Both the position numbers and the translations under genes were made by a program. A DNA stretch of 64,000 nt, from assembly GCA_016718825.1 (NCBI GenBank), contig JADKCL010000014.1:124001-188000 (forward strand). Direction: 5' to 3'. Of the stretch, positions 1 to 8,191 are shown piece after piece (positions within the stretch are counted from its first letter, which is position 1; each line of letters opens with the position of its first letter). Under the pieces are notes generated by a model that did not search any database, had not been told where the DNA came from, and saw only the letters and a list, made by a program, of their open reading frames with translations. This DNA comes from Bacteroidota bacterium (GTDB taxonomy: Bacteria > Bacteroidota > Bacteroidia > J057 > JADKCL01).

Positions 1-272
1 TCGGCTCCTTGGAGGTTGGCAAATTGGCGGACTTCATCATGATGGACAAAAATCCGCTGGAAGACATCCGCAATTCGGAGGCGATCGCAATGGTGGTCGC
101 CAATGGGCGCGTCTTTGATGCCAATACGATGGACGAAGTCGGCAATCAGCAGCGCAAGCGCGAGCAATTTTTCTGGGAGCGTGCGAAGGGCAGCGATGCA
201 TTCCCCTGGCACGAGGAAACGCAGAGCTTTATGGGCGGTCAATGCGGCTGTTTCCACCATGCCCACAACTAG
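1..272 (+). CDS. amidohydrolase family protein, C-terminal end (5' partial)
   Basis: The reading frame is open at the left window edge; the first in-frame codons read G-S-L-E-V-G-K-L-A-D-F, the typical last strand of metal-dependent amidohydrolases (imidazolonepropionase/dihydroorotase-like fold), followed by D-K-N-P-L and V-x-x-V-V-A-N-G-R-V-F. This is the small C-terminal beta domain of the fold; the metal ligands lie upstream, outside the window. The tail after NGRVFD is about 50 residues long and ends in a Cys/His-rich stretch (GGQCGCFHHAHN). The next gene starts inside its last codons, suggesting translational coupling. The substrate cannot be told from this fragment. Confidence 0.8.
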   Translation, partial: GSLEVGKLADFIMMDKNPLEDIRNSEAIAMVVANGRVFDANTMDEVGNQQRKREQFFWERAKGSDAFPWHEETQSFMGGQCGCFHHAHN

Positions 273-621
273 GCCGGCAGATGCGCCGCCACCTGTTTGC
301 AGAGCCTACGATCACAAGGGCCGCGAACAGCCCCCTTGCAAGCATTTGAAGCATTTCCTGGTGCAAGGCGATGCCGCATGCACGAGCGACTACCATTACT
401 GCTTTGACTGTCAAAGGGTTTGGGCTTTCACAGATTGTACGCTTGACCCGGGGCCAAGTTGGGACGCCATCGCTTTCGAGGTTCTGAAAAACCGATCCTT
501 CTGGAATCATGGGCTCACCGAAAACTACTTCCCGGCAGCGGCTTTTACAGAATTGCCTGCAAGCTTCGAACGCTGGGTCATCCGCCTGAAGGAACCGGAA
601 TACGCTGTAGGACCAGTATAA
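259..621 (+). CDS. small CxxC protein of unknown function (copy 1 of a tandem pair)
   Basis: A 120-residue protein whose ATG lies 14 bases inside the preceding amidohydrolase gene. I do not recognise a named family. Visible pattern: P-C-K-H near residue 20-25, then Y-H-Y-C-F-D-C-Q-R-V-W (a CxxC knuckle followed by an aromatic residue), an aromatic-rich middle and a C-terminal S-F-E-R-W-V-I. The following gene repeats the same pattern, which argues that both are real. There is no signal peptide or membrane segment, so it is probably cytoplasmic. The cysteines could bind a metal, but a full four-cysteine ribbon is not evident. The start is chosen because similarity with the second copy lies wholly downstream of it. 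Confidence 0.6.
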   Translation: MPTTRPADAPPPVCRAYDHKGREQPPCKHLKHFLVQGDAACTSDYHYCFDCQRVWAFTDCTLDPGPSWDAIAFEVLKNRSFWNHGLTENYFPAAAFTELPASFERWVIRLKEPEYAVGPV

Positions 622-630
622 CCATCTGCC

Positions 631-987
631 ATGCAAGAATCACCACGACCTGGAAAAACCACGGACTGTGCGACGGATCCCACCGACCAATTTATGGAGC
701 CCAGGTGCAAACGTCTCCTGCTTTTCCTCGAAGGCACCGACACCTACATGGACTACCGCTATTACTTCTGCAAAGATTGCCGGCGCATCTGGGAAAGTTC
801 GATGTTTTACCAGGATTGGGAACCGCATTGGACGATTCTCCCTTGGGCCGAATTTGAAGGGAAGACCGAGAAATGGATTGATATTTCCGGGAAGGATTTT
901 AAGCCCAAGCTTGCCTTTGAAAATGGTGTGGACAGTTTCGAGCAATGGATTTTGGGGCCGGACCCGGGCATGAGTCTAAGGTATTAG
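631..987 (+). CDS. small CxxC protein of unknown function (copy 2 of a tandem pair)
   Basis: A 118-residue paralogue of the preceding gene, 9 bases downstream. Shared positions include [PR]-C-K-[HR] followed by [HL]-F-L, Y-x-Y-x-F/C-x-x-C-x-R-[VI]-W, and the C-terminal [ADN]-S-F-E-[RQ]-W-[VI]. The copies are strongly diverged, so the duplication is old and both seem kept under selection. The short spacing and the overlap upstream suggest a three-gene operon with the amidohydrolase. Function unknown; it could be a small metal-binding or nucleic-acid-binding protein, but nothing here proves that. Confidence 0.6.
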   Translation: MQESPRPGKTTDCATDPTDQFMEPRCKRLLLFLEGTDTYMDYRYYFCKDCRRIWESSMFYQDWEPHWTILPWAEFEGKTEKWIDISGKDFKPKLAFENGVDSFEQWILGPDPGMSLRY

Positions 988-1087
988 ACTGCCTCTCAAG
1001 CGGCGTGGAAGTTTCTCTAGCAGAAAATGTTTTCGCTTTGCTGATGTGGAACAACTCGAAGGAGCAAAAGTCCTTGGGCTTGAGTGC

Positions 1088-1551
1088 TCAGGCTGGAAAA
1101 TAGAACTCCTTGAACTTCTTCATATTGGAAGGTCGTCCCAAAGACAGCACTTTAATAGCCCCTCCTGCATTGTGAATGATCCGTGCTTGGGACAAAATCC
1201 ACATCAAATGCACCTTGAAACTTTTGAGTTGCGAAATCTCGATCACGCGATCATGGTTGTCTGCCCCCAAAAATTCTTTGAAGTCGCTTTCCAATTGTTC
1301 GACCGTCAATTGGGGATTCTTGAGCATGTTCTCGAGTCCTTGCTCCACCGAAACGCCCTGACCAAAACTGAAGGTTTTGATTTTGAGGAAGCGACCAAAA
1401 TGGAGTCATTTCCTTCTTGGGCACGATGAAAATATACCGTTTGGTTCCCGACACTCACTTCGGCATTGGTCATGCCGGTGACTTTCCCGCCGGTGTAATT
1501 GCTTTGGGATAGGAAGAAATAGTTGGTATCGCGTTGGAGTGGGGTCGACAT
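1088..1551 (-). pseudogene. uncharacterised protein gene broken by one frameshift
   Basis: The N-terminal part (about 56 residues from the ATG at 1551) reads MSTPLQRDTNYFFLSQ... to ...SILVASSK. The sensible continuation, IKTFSFGQGVSVEQGLEN and onward to a stop at 1088, is in the -1 frame. The switch lies around 1380-1390, in a short A-rich stretch. Joined, the product is about 155 residues with no signal peptide. I do not recognise the family. The two halves make a continuous, compositionally normal protein, so either a single base is missing in the assembly or the gene is a recent pseudogene. Confidence 0.55.
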
Positions 1552-1932
1552 GGGGATTTCTGGGTTTAGGCACGCAAGTTAATGAATGACAGGCGGTTTC
1601 ACTAAGTTTGGAATGGCCACCGGCAGTGATGTACAATTGCGACTTTCGCGGGCAAATCCGCCATCCACTGACCGTCACGAACCGCACCTAGTCAAATGCA
1701 GAATCAACGCTGCAGTTGCACCAACGATAGTGCCTGATGACGAATACTTCGGAAAATTACCCAAGCACCCACCTGAGAATGATCTTCAAAACACACGCGG
1801 ATCGGTTTGCGTGAGTCAAGTTCTGAATTTCTGGAACAGGATTGACAACAGGACTTCAGCGACCACACCTACCCCAAGCATGTGCGGGATCGGGATCCTT
1901 AATATTTAATCGTAAAGCCTGCTCAGGCAGGT
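1552..1932. other. 381-base gap without a supported gene
   Basis: This lies between the start of one minus-strand broken gene and the end of the next. A plus-strand frame of 107 codons exists here but is rich in Pro/Thr/Asn without recognisable pattern, and I do not call it. A weak 5-bp hairpin (CCTGC-TCAG-GCAGG, near 1919-1932) lies just beyond the stop of the downstream minus-strand gene. Nothing else is evident. Confidence 0.4.
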
Positions 1933-3389
1933 TCAGGCTAAAAATCCAGCCGTTGGAAGATGGAATTCCTTTGTGGTAAATTCTGGGAAGATGACGCCAC
2001 CTGTTTGGAGGGAATAGCAGGAATTGAGATCGAAATTGCGCTTCTCTGTACCTGCGATCTGCGTGCCTGCAAGTTTTTTGATGTCTGCGAGGTCCTGCAA
2101 ATACAAAAAACCTGCATTACCACCACCGGCAACCATTCCTTCCCGGTTTTCTCGGGTCGCGTACAGCATGTAGTTTTTTCCGCCATTGGAAAAGCAGTAA
2201 ACGCCCCCATCATCTATGAACTCGTTGCCCAAACGTCTTGGCACTGTGCTGTATTGCGTTACTGCTCCATCCTTGACCTCAATGGCCAAGAAATCGAGCC
2301 AAGCTGCCGTTTCTGCCCCCATGGATGCGGCTGTATGCACAATGTACTGGGTACCTCCCGGCATTGTAAATACATTGATCCTCACAGGTGTTTTTAGTGC
2401 CCATCCGATAGGGTTTTGGAAGTTTGGATCCAATGATGAAACCCATAGATCTGAGGCATCGATTGATGCTGCAGATACCAGCTTTCCACTCTGAAGTTTG
2501 AAAAATTCCAGTTTTTGTTGATTCTTAGTCTTAGGTATATCCCCCCATGCCAGGACATTCAGCCCATCCCCTTCCACTACCGCTGCTTTGAAAAAATGTA
2601 CGGCATCTGAACCCAAGGAAAAGAGTTGGCCTTTTCCACCTTTCGGGAAATAATGGACATATAGATTCTTGTCGTCATTTTTGAAATTCCTGAAAAACAC
2701 AGTAACATCGCCTGCATCGTTGATCTGGGCTCCTTGTTGGCTGAAATCCACCTTTGCAGCATCTGCCAAAGGCGCCTGCTCTTGTGATGAAATAATGTTG
2801 AGGTTGGCGTCTAGGACGAATATTTTGTGCTGCGGCACCTTGCCAAATATGGCCGAAACTAAAATCTTCTGGTGGTCGGGAGAGGCGGCCCATAAAACAG
2901 TACTGCCACTGCTAAGTCCGTATTCTGCTACGTTGTAAAGGTTTCCACTTACTAGGTCCCAAGAATTCACATCCCCCAGAAGTTTCTCTTTGATTTCTCC
3001 CTTAGTTGTAATGCGAACCACGCCATAAGAGACCTTCCGAGACCGAACGGGTATCGACACACGGTCAACGTTTTTGCTGTATGCGAGAATGAAGGCTCCT
3101 GCCCCATTGTCTACCATCCAAACTGCGGACATGGGGGCGGTGGTGAAGTTCAGTTTGGTTTTAACCGGTGCGGTACCTCCACGTCCGAATTTCCAAAGCC
3201 ATACCGATTCGCCTTGCTTCTCCTCAAAGTAGGAAGTGGAAATTCGAAGAGATTTCCTTCCGCATCTTCTGTGAATCCAAGAAAATGCTCCCGTTTCTCA
3301 CGCGCACCGACTCCAGCCTGAAGGATTTTCTGGGCTGAGATGGAAAGAGTGGCAGCCATGAGTACTATCAAAAACCAAAGTTTTTTCAT
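1933..3389 (-). pseudogene. secreted beta-rich protein of unknown function, one frameshift
   Basis: The gene starts at the ATG at 3389 with a clear signal peptide (MKKLWFLIVLMAATLSISA). After about 50 codons the frame runs into nonsense, while the -1 frame picks up sensible sequence (TSYFEEKQGESVWLWKFGRG, then the 399-residue open frame beginning near 3132). The switch is around 3235-3245. The repaired product is about 480 residues, secreted, with repeating beta-strand/turn sequence like a propeller-type solute or kelch-like protein; no catalytic motif or T9SS sorting domain is visible. If the frame break is a base-call error the gene is intact. Confidence 0.6.
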
Positions 3390-3700
3390 GTAAACTGAGT
3401 ATGTTATGCCGAATTCAACGTTTAAGTGTGACAGTATCGTAAAAATACTTCACGCGGAGTAATAAATCCTATTTTTTTTCTTGTCAATTTGGTGAATTGC
3501 TACGACGGTAATGGCGCATCTCGGAGTTGATCGCTTGCGCAACACTAGGCACCCTTCTTCTCGACAGGATTGCCGGGTGGTTGATGTTGCTAATTCGTTG
3601 ATTATGCCCTTAAACCAACGCAAACTGCGACTTTCGCAGACAAGCCTCCCGATCTCTGACAAATTTTCAGAAATGTTTACAAAAACCGTAAATTTTGAGC
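3390..3700. other. divergent intergenic region, 311 bases
   Basis: This separates a minus-strand secreted protein from the plus-strand glycosidase and must hold promoters for both. It is A/T-rich near 3460-3485 (T9 run). No convincing TTG/TAnnTTTG pair could be placed with correct spacing for either gene; TAAATTTTG at 3690-3698 is one base off a -7 box but abuts the start codon. No gene supported. Confidence 0.35.
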
Positions 3701-4519
3701 ATGGTTTCCGGTCGATTCAAGAATTCGAAGGCAAAATACATCATCTTGGTGACGCTTCCCCTCCTGTTGTTGGGGATCGTCGGGATGTATTATTTCCCTT
3801 GGTTTCCGGGAAACAAACTCCTGCATTCCCTTCCGCGTGGCGCCAAGGCGCTTGCAGCTGAGGAGATTTTCTTCAAAGGGCAAGGCTTTGACATTCTACA
3901 AATCGACCCCAAAAAGCAGGAATTGCGGCTGTATTGGAAAGACAATGCAGGGCATCCGTACGGAAGTTTCGAAGCACTTCGTGACAGCCTTTCCAAAGAG
4001 GGAAAAACCTTGCGTTTTGCGACCAATGCGGGCATATTCAGTGAAAATCAGACACCTGGCGGACTCCATATTGAAGACGGAAAACAGCTTCGCAGCTTGA
4101 ATCTCAACGAAGGCGAAGGCAATTTCCACATGAAGCCCAATGGCGTGTTCATGCTGGGCGCGGAAGGTCCGGGCGTCGTCGAATCCCAGGAATTTTCCCA
4201 ATCCGAAGCCGCACCGACGATCGCCACGCAAAGCGGTCCGCTACTGGTGATCGATGGCGAATTGCATCCTGCATTCCGGGAAGGCTCTGAAAACAAGCAC
4301 ATTCGCAATGGTGTCGGTGTGGACAAAGCCGGAAAAATCTGGTTTGCCCTTTCGCATGAGCGGGTCAATTTCTTTGATTTTGCCTCGCTTTTCAAGGATC
4401 ATCTCCATTGTCCGGACGCGCTGTATTTGGACGGCTCCATTTCCGGCTTCTACCTGCCTGAACTGAACCGCAACGACTTCCACCATGATTTTTGCGGAAT
4501 TTTGGCCGTGGTGGATTGA
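3701..4519 (+). CDS. phosphodiester glycosidase family protein (NAGPA/DUF2233 domain), membrane-anchored
   Basis: A 272-residue protein with one N-terminal membrane segment (about residues 13-32, YIILVTLPLLLLGIVGMYYF) and an outward-facing domain matching the NAGPA-like phosphodiester glycosidase family. Diagnostic blocks are A-T-N-A-G-I-F (about 105-111), G-G-L-H-I-E-D-G, A-T-Q-S-G-P-L-L-V (about 174-182), R-N-G-V-G-V (about 200-205), S-x-E-R-V-N-F-F-D-F-A-x-L-F and the terminal A-L-Y-L-D-G-S-I-S-G. Family members remove sugar-1-phosphate caps or act on related phosphodiesters; the substrate here is unknown. An ATG at 3701 is preferred over a TTG two codons earlier. The next gene begins 32 bases downstream on the same strand. 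Confidence 0.85.
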   Translation: MVSGRFKNSKAKYIILVTLPLLLLGIVGMYYFPWFPGNKLLHSLPRGAKALAAEEIFFKGQGFDILQIDPKKQELRLYWKDNAGHPYGSFEALRDSLSKEGKTLRFATNAGIFSENQTPGGLHIEDGKQLRSLNLNEGEGNFHMKPNGVFMLGAEGPGVVESQEFSQSEAAPTIATQSGPLLVIDGELHPAFREGSENKHIRNGVGVDKAGKIWFALSHERVNFFDFASLFKDHLHCPDALYLDGSISGFYLPELNRNDFHHDFCGILAVVD

Positions 4520-4551
4520 CAATTCCCATTCGAATTCCGTAATTTTCTTCC

Positions 4552-4965
4552 ATGGCAAAGGCAATGCAGATTGACTTTCATAACGTGATGGCCCGCAGGA
4601 CCAAGGAGCAACTGCTCGCGGTCGTGCGCGAAGGCCATGATTATGTGCCCGATGCCATTGAAGCTGCCTATTCGGAATTGAAACGCCGGGGAGTAAATGC
4701 ATTCGACATCGCTGCTGCTGAAGACCTTGCGATTGAAAACAAGATTCGGCAAGACCAGCTGGCGAGCCTTTCGATGACCTTGAGGGAGGCCCTTCTTTGG
4801 CTCCTTCTCCCCTTTTGGGCATTAACTCCTTGGGGCGTGCGCCGATTTGAACGTTATACCCAAGACGGATTCCGCAAAAAATCCATTCAAATTCTCGAGT
4901 TTGCCTTCATCGGATTCAGCGTTTATACTTTGATCGCCATCGTGGTCATGCAGTTTCTCCGATGA
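4552..4965 (+). CDS. small membrane protein with N-terminal helical domain, unknown function
   Basis: A 137-residue protein. Residues 1-75 are charged and helical (around R-T-K-E-Q-L-L, then A-I-E-A-A-Y-S-E-L-K-R-R-G); this pattern of short amphipathic helices recalls the cytoplasmic part of small Bacteroidota membrane proteins. Two hydrophobic segments follow, at about 80-97 (ALLWLLLPFWALTPWGV) and 115-135 (ILEFAFIGFSVYTLIAIVVM). I do not recognise a named family. It is probably co-transcribed with the glycosidase upstream, which is also membrane-bound. There is no signal peptide; the start ATG is the only reasonable one. Confidence 0.65.
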   Translation: MAKAMQIDFHNVMARRTKEQLLAVVREGHDYVPDAIEAAYSELKRRGVNAFDIAAAEDLAIENKIRQDQLASLSMTLREALLWLLLPFWALTPWGVRRFERYTQDGFRKKSIQILEFAFIGFSVYTLIAIVVMQFLR

Positions 4966-5043
4966 GGTAGATTTTGGCGAAATGCGCGTTTTGGAGCTTG
5001 TTTCGGCAGGAGAAGGCCATAACTTCGCCCAAAAACTGAGGCA

Positions 5044-5856
5044 TTGAAGAATTCCCGCATACAAAATCCCTGGATTTTTGCCCTTTTGAGTACGCTGGCC
5101 ATGGGATTGCTGATGGCCTTGCTCGACCGTGCCTTTCCGCAAGGGGGAAGCTTGTGGCGGGATTGGGTGACGGAGCAAAGTACGTTGGTCTATTTCTGCG
5201 AACCGGCTACGATTGAGGCGCTTTTCAGGCAAAAAGTCGATACCTATTCCAATTTGGGTTTCTTTTTCATTGCCATGGTGATGTTTGCGTATGCGCGGGC
5301 GGACAGGCGGGAATCGCGGGATGGATTTGCAAGTGTGCATCCGATTTGGTCGACTTGGTACGGTGTCGCATCCTTAGCTACTTTTTTGGGAAGCACCTTG
5401 TTCCATGCCTCGCTCACGCGCAGCGGCGAAGCGATGGATCTTGCAGGCGTGTACGCTGCCGTTTTGCTCCCCGGATTTTTCAATCTGCACCGTATTGGCA
5501 CGCTCTGGAAACGCCAACGTATTGCAGCTTGGCCATTTCTGCTGGTTTGGAGCATTGTCTGGATCACTTCGTCCGTGCTCATTTTTACGGTAAGTTCGAG
5601 GGTGATTGTGCTGGCAGGCTTGCTTTTGATCGGCATTTCCGGATTTGTCTTGTGGTTGCGTGTGCGTCCGCGAAAAGGATGGTGGTTTGCCGGCAGCAGT
5701 ATCTTGGTGACCGCCATGGCGGCTACCTTTTTTGTATTTGACATCCGCAAGGTCGGTTGCGATCCTGAGAGTTGGTACCAAGCCCATGCGCTTTGGCATC
5801 TGCTGTCTGGCGCGGCGGCCTTTACCTATTATGGATTTATGCGGCGGATTGAATGA
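5044..5856 (+). CDS. ceramidase-like (CREST superfamily) integral membrane hydrolase
   Basis: A 270-residue, mostly hydrophobic protein with about seven membrane segments. It carries the motif set of the alkaline ceramidase/CREST superfamily: F-C-E-P (C52-E53), D-T-Y-S-N-L-G-F (66-73), G-S-T-L-F-H (116-121), D132 and H248-x3-H252 near the C terminus. The spacing S117-H121-D132 and H248/H252 reproduces the zinc site known for human ACER3 (S77, H81, D92, H217, H221), so the metal site looks intact. Family members cleave amide bonds in lipids such as ceramides; a sphingolipid substrate is plausible in this phylum but is inference. The TTG start keeps the first membrane helix whole; the next ATG at 5101 would cut it. 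Confidence 0.8.
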   Translation: MKNSRIQNPWIFALLSTLAMGLLMALLDRAFPQGGSLWRDWVTEQSTLVYFCEPATIEALFRQKVDTYSNLGFFFIAMVMFAYARADRRESRDGFASVHPIWSTWYGVASLATFLGSTLFHASLTRSGEAMDLAGVYAAVLLPGFFNLHRIGTLWKRQRIAAWPFLLVWSIVWITSSVLIFTVSSRVIVLAGLLLIGISGFVLWLRVRPRKGWWFAGSSILVTAMAATFFVFDIRKVGCDPESWYQAHALWHLLSGAAAFTYYGFMRRIE

Positions 5857-5994
5857 TGCGATTTGCAGGAATTGCATCCGCCCATTGAAACAAATTCACG
5901 CGACCATGCAACCGAATTGCCCCATCGCGCGTCATAGGAACATCGACAAAAATAGCGGCCGCCGGCCGTTCAGGAATTGTCGTATCTTGGCTCT

Positions 5995-6891
5995 GTGGAA
6001 TCAGTACTCAGTATTCAAAATCTCAGGAAGCAATACGGCAGGATCACTGCTGTCGAAGGCTTGAACCTCGAGATCCCCAAAGGAACCATTTTTGGCATCC
6101 TCGGCCCCAACGGAAGTGGTAAAACCACGACTTTGGGCATGGTGCTCGATGTCATCAACCGCACAAGCGGCGAATATTTGTGGTTCGGGCAGCCCGGCGA
6201 CAAAGAATCGCGCAAGCGCATCGGTGCCATTTTGGAGGCTCCTCTCTTCTACCCTTACCTCAGCGGCTACAACAACATGCGTGTTGTGGCGCAGATCAAG
6301 GGCGCGCCGCTGACTGAAATCGAACCGCTGCTGGACATGGTCGGTCTCCTCGAACGGAAGGATGGGCCATTCAAGACCTATTCACTAGGTATGAAGCAAC
6401 GGCTTGCCATTGCGGCGGCCATGTTGCGGAAGCCGGAGGTGCTCATTCTCGACGAACCCACCAATGGCCTCGATCCGCAGGGAATCGTGGAAATTCGTGA
6501 TTTGATTCGTCGAATCGGCAGCGAAGGCGTGACGATTTTGCTGGCAAGCCATTTGCTGGACGAGGTCGAAAAGGTCTGTTCACATGTCGCGGTGCTTCAG
6601 AAGGGAAAATTGCTGTATTCGGGATTGGTTTCGGAGATGAAACCCGGGCAATCCTTCATGGTGATGCAGGCCGAAGACATGAAAAGGCTGCTCGGCGCAT
6701 TGCAAACCCTTCCCGGGTTCATCAACGCCGATCCGCAGGATGGGAAGTTCTACGTCAGTTTCAGTCAAGTGCCTGAGCCTGCGTCCCTCAACCGGTTGTT
6801 GCACGAGCAAGGGATTGTCCTTTCTCACTTGGCACTCCGCAAATCGACATTGGAAGAACAATTTTTGGAACTTACCCGCGTACAGTCATGA
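5995..6891 (+). CDS. ABC transporter ATP-binding protein
   Basis: A 298-residue ABC ATPase counted from a GTG start (MESVLSIQNLRKQYG). Walker A is G-P-N-G-S-G-K-T-T (37-45), the signature is S-L-G-M-K-Q-R, Walker B is V-L-I-L-D-E-P-T-N-G-L-D, and the switch histidine is in A-S-H-L-L. The roughly 80-residue C-terminal extension after the core resembles the accessory domain of multidrug/bacitracin-type exporters (CcmA/BcrA-like COG1131). It overlaps the permease gene by four bases (ATGA), the hallmark of a coupled two-gene exporter. A TTG six codons earlier is possible but gives no better N terminus. Confidence 0.9.
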   Translation: MESVLSIQNLRKQYGRITAVEGLNLEIPKGTIFGILGPNGSGKTTTLGMVLDVINRTSGEYLWFGQPGDKESRKRIGAILEAPLFYPYLSGYNNMRVVAQIKGAPLTEIEPLLDMVGLLERKDGPFKTYSLGMKQRLAIAAAMLRKPEVLILDEPTNGLDPQGIVEIRDLIRRIGSEGVTILLASHLLDEVEKVCSHVAVLQKGKLLYSGLVSEMKPGQSFMVMQAEDMKRLLGALQTLPGFINADPQDGKFYVSFSQVPEPASLNRLLHEQGIVLSHLALRKSTLEEQFLELTRVQS

Positions 6892-7661
6892 TTCGTCTCC
6901 TGAGCATAGAACTCAACAAATTGCGCAGCTACCGCGCATTCTGGATCCTTTCCGCCTTGTATTTTGCTGGATTGGCCGGATGCCTGCTCACCGTGGAGGG
7001 AATCATGAATTCGCTCAGCAACGTCAAAATCTTCAGCTTCACGAGCTTTCCAGGTGTATGGCACTACTTTGCCTACATCGGTGGATTTTTCCACTACATT
7101 TTGGCGGTCATTGTGATCATCCTGATATGCAGCGAATTCAACTTCAAGACTGTACGTCAAAATGTGATCAGCGGCATGAGCCGCGGTGAATGGCTTGCGG
7201 GGAAAATCCTGCTGATGATGTTTTTTGCGCTCGCCTCCACCATTGTGGTATTCCTGTGCAGCATCATCATGGGCTTGACGCATTCCAGCAGCTTTGAGAT
7301 GGAGATGATGATGGATCAGGCGCATTTTATTTTGGCCTATTTCATCCAAACGGTTGGCTATCTGGTGTTTTCAATCCTCGTCGGTATGTTGATCCGCAAT
7401 ACGGGCATTGCCATCGGCATTTTCTCGATCTACACGTGGATCATTGAAAAGGTCATCGTTTTCTACCTTCCCGACGAAGTCGGAAACTTCCTGCCATTTG
7501 AAGCATTTGCCAATACCATCAAATTGCCGTTTCTCGATGCGCTTCCGTTGGGAATGACCGCCCAAACCGGCCCGGACTATCTGGCGCTGGGGGTTTCGGT
7601 ATTTTACATCGGGCTATTCACTGGACTTTGCTATCTGTTTCTGTCGAAACGGGATTTGTAG
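6888..7661 (+). CDS. ABC transporter permease (ABC-2 type)
   Basis: A 257-residue membrane protein with six hydrophobic segments, beginning after a short cytoplasmic N terminus (MIRLLSIELNKLRSYRAFWI). This start, with a basic amphipathic helix right before TM1, is typical of ABC-2 type permeases of the BcrB/NatB kind. An N-R/K-x-x-x-N-V-I-S-G-M-S-R cytosolic coupling helix (about residues 90-102) precedes TM3. It overlaps the ATPase gene by four bases and surely forms one complex with it. The substrate cannot be told. Confidence 0.85.
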   Translation: MIRLLSIELNKLRSYRAFWILSALYFAGLAGCLLTVEGIMNSLSNVKIFSFTSFPGVWHYFAYIGGFFHYILAVIVIILICSEFNFKTVRQNVISGMSRGEWLAGKILLMMFFALASTIVVFLCSIIMGLTHSSSFEMEMMMDQAHFILAYFIQTVGYLVFSILVGMLIRNTGIAIGIFSIYTWIIEKVIVFYLPDEVGNFLPFEAFANTIKLPFLDALPLGMTAQTGPDYLALGVSVFYIGLFTGLCYLFLSKRDL

Positions 7662-7693
7662 GCGGAGTGAAATTTCCGCGCTCATAGACTTAA

Positions 7694-7741
7694 AAGTTGA
7701 TATTTTTGAATAATAATTACACAAACTCAACTTTATAGTTG
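7694..7741 (+). promoter_or_regulatory. candidate operator: AAGTTGA/TCAACTT inverted sites
   Basis: Three half-sites with the core AGTTG/CAACT sit immediately upstream of the toxin gene: AAGTTGA at 7694-7700, TCAACTT at 7727-7733 and AGTTG at 7737-7741. The last two form a small palindrome (CAACT-TTAT-AGTTG, 7728-7741) covering the -33 promoter element. That is the arrangement expected if the HTH-bearing antitoxin represses its own operon by occluding the promoter. The binding protein is inferred. Confidence 0.45.
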
Positions 7742-7768
7742 GAATTTCAAGAATCGTGCTTATATTTG
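7739..7768 (+). promoter_or_regulatory. Bacteroidota-type promoter for the toxin-antitoxin operon
   Basis: A -33 element TTG (7739-7741) and a -7 box TATATTTG (7761-7768) are separated by 19 bases, matching the Bacteroidota primary-sigma consensus (TTTG, about 19-21 bases, TAnnTTTG). Transcription would start near 7774, about 16 bases upstream of the toxin ATG at 7790. This is the best promoter match I found in the window. Confidence 0.65.
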
Positions 7769-7789
7769 CTGCATGAAAAATAAGCGGCG

Positions 7790-8182
7790 ATGGGTGATAG
7801 TGCGGCAGTCGGAAAATTTCTCAGGAACTTCAAGGAAAAGCTAAAGGTCTTCGACATCCTGTTTTTGGATGACCGTGGAAAGAATGCGCAGACGCTAGCC
7901 ACTTTGGAGATTACACCAATTGCTAGAAGGAAAGTCCTCGAATCCTTGGAAATCAATGATTATTCGGAGGGTCCGCTAGCCGAGGCAATGTATGGGGGCA
8001 AGGCAGAAATGTGGGTGTTTGGCCGAATTGTCAAAGGGCGGGAAGTTTACATCAAAATTACCCTAGGTTTCGCTGGCGGCGCAGTGATTTGCATTTCCTT
8101 TCACATTGCAGAATATCCGATGAGATACCCATTTATACCGAATTCGACCAAATCAACGGGTGAGGAATCGCTTCCAAAATAA
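7790..8182 (+). CDS. toxin of a Panacea-associated type II toxin-antitoxin pair (MqsR-like)
   Basis: A 130-residue protein with a compact pattern shared with small proteins that precede Panacea-domain antitoxins in Bacteroidota: L-D-D-R-G-K-N-A-Q-T-L (about 25-35), R-R-K-V-L-E-S-L-E-I-N-D-Y-S-E-G-P-L (47-64), M-W-V-F-G, E-V-Y-I-K-I, and I-C-I-S-F-H-I-A-E-Y-P-M. I believe this is the group annotated as MqsR-family toxin, which would make it an mRNA interferase-like protein, but the enzyme activity is inference. It is followed 9 bases later by the antitoxin gene, giving toxin-first order as in mqsRA. The ATG at 7790 fits the mapped promoter. Confidence 0.7.
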   Translation: MGDSAAVGKFLRNFKEKLKVFDILFLDDRGKNAQTLATLEITPIARRKVLESLEINDYSEGPLAEAMYGGKAEMWVFGRIVKGREVYIKITLGFAGGAVICISFHIAEYPMRYPFIPNSTKSTGEESLPK

Positions 8183-8191
8183 AAAAGCACC

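Noticed and set aside
1586..1909. Plus-strand open frame of 107 codons in a gap
   Set aside because: No recognisable pattern, no promoter, Pro/Thr/Asn-rich like random sequence.
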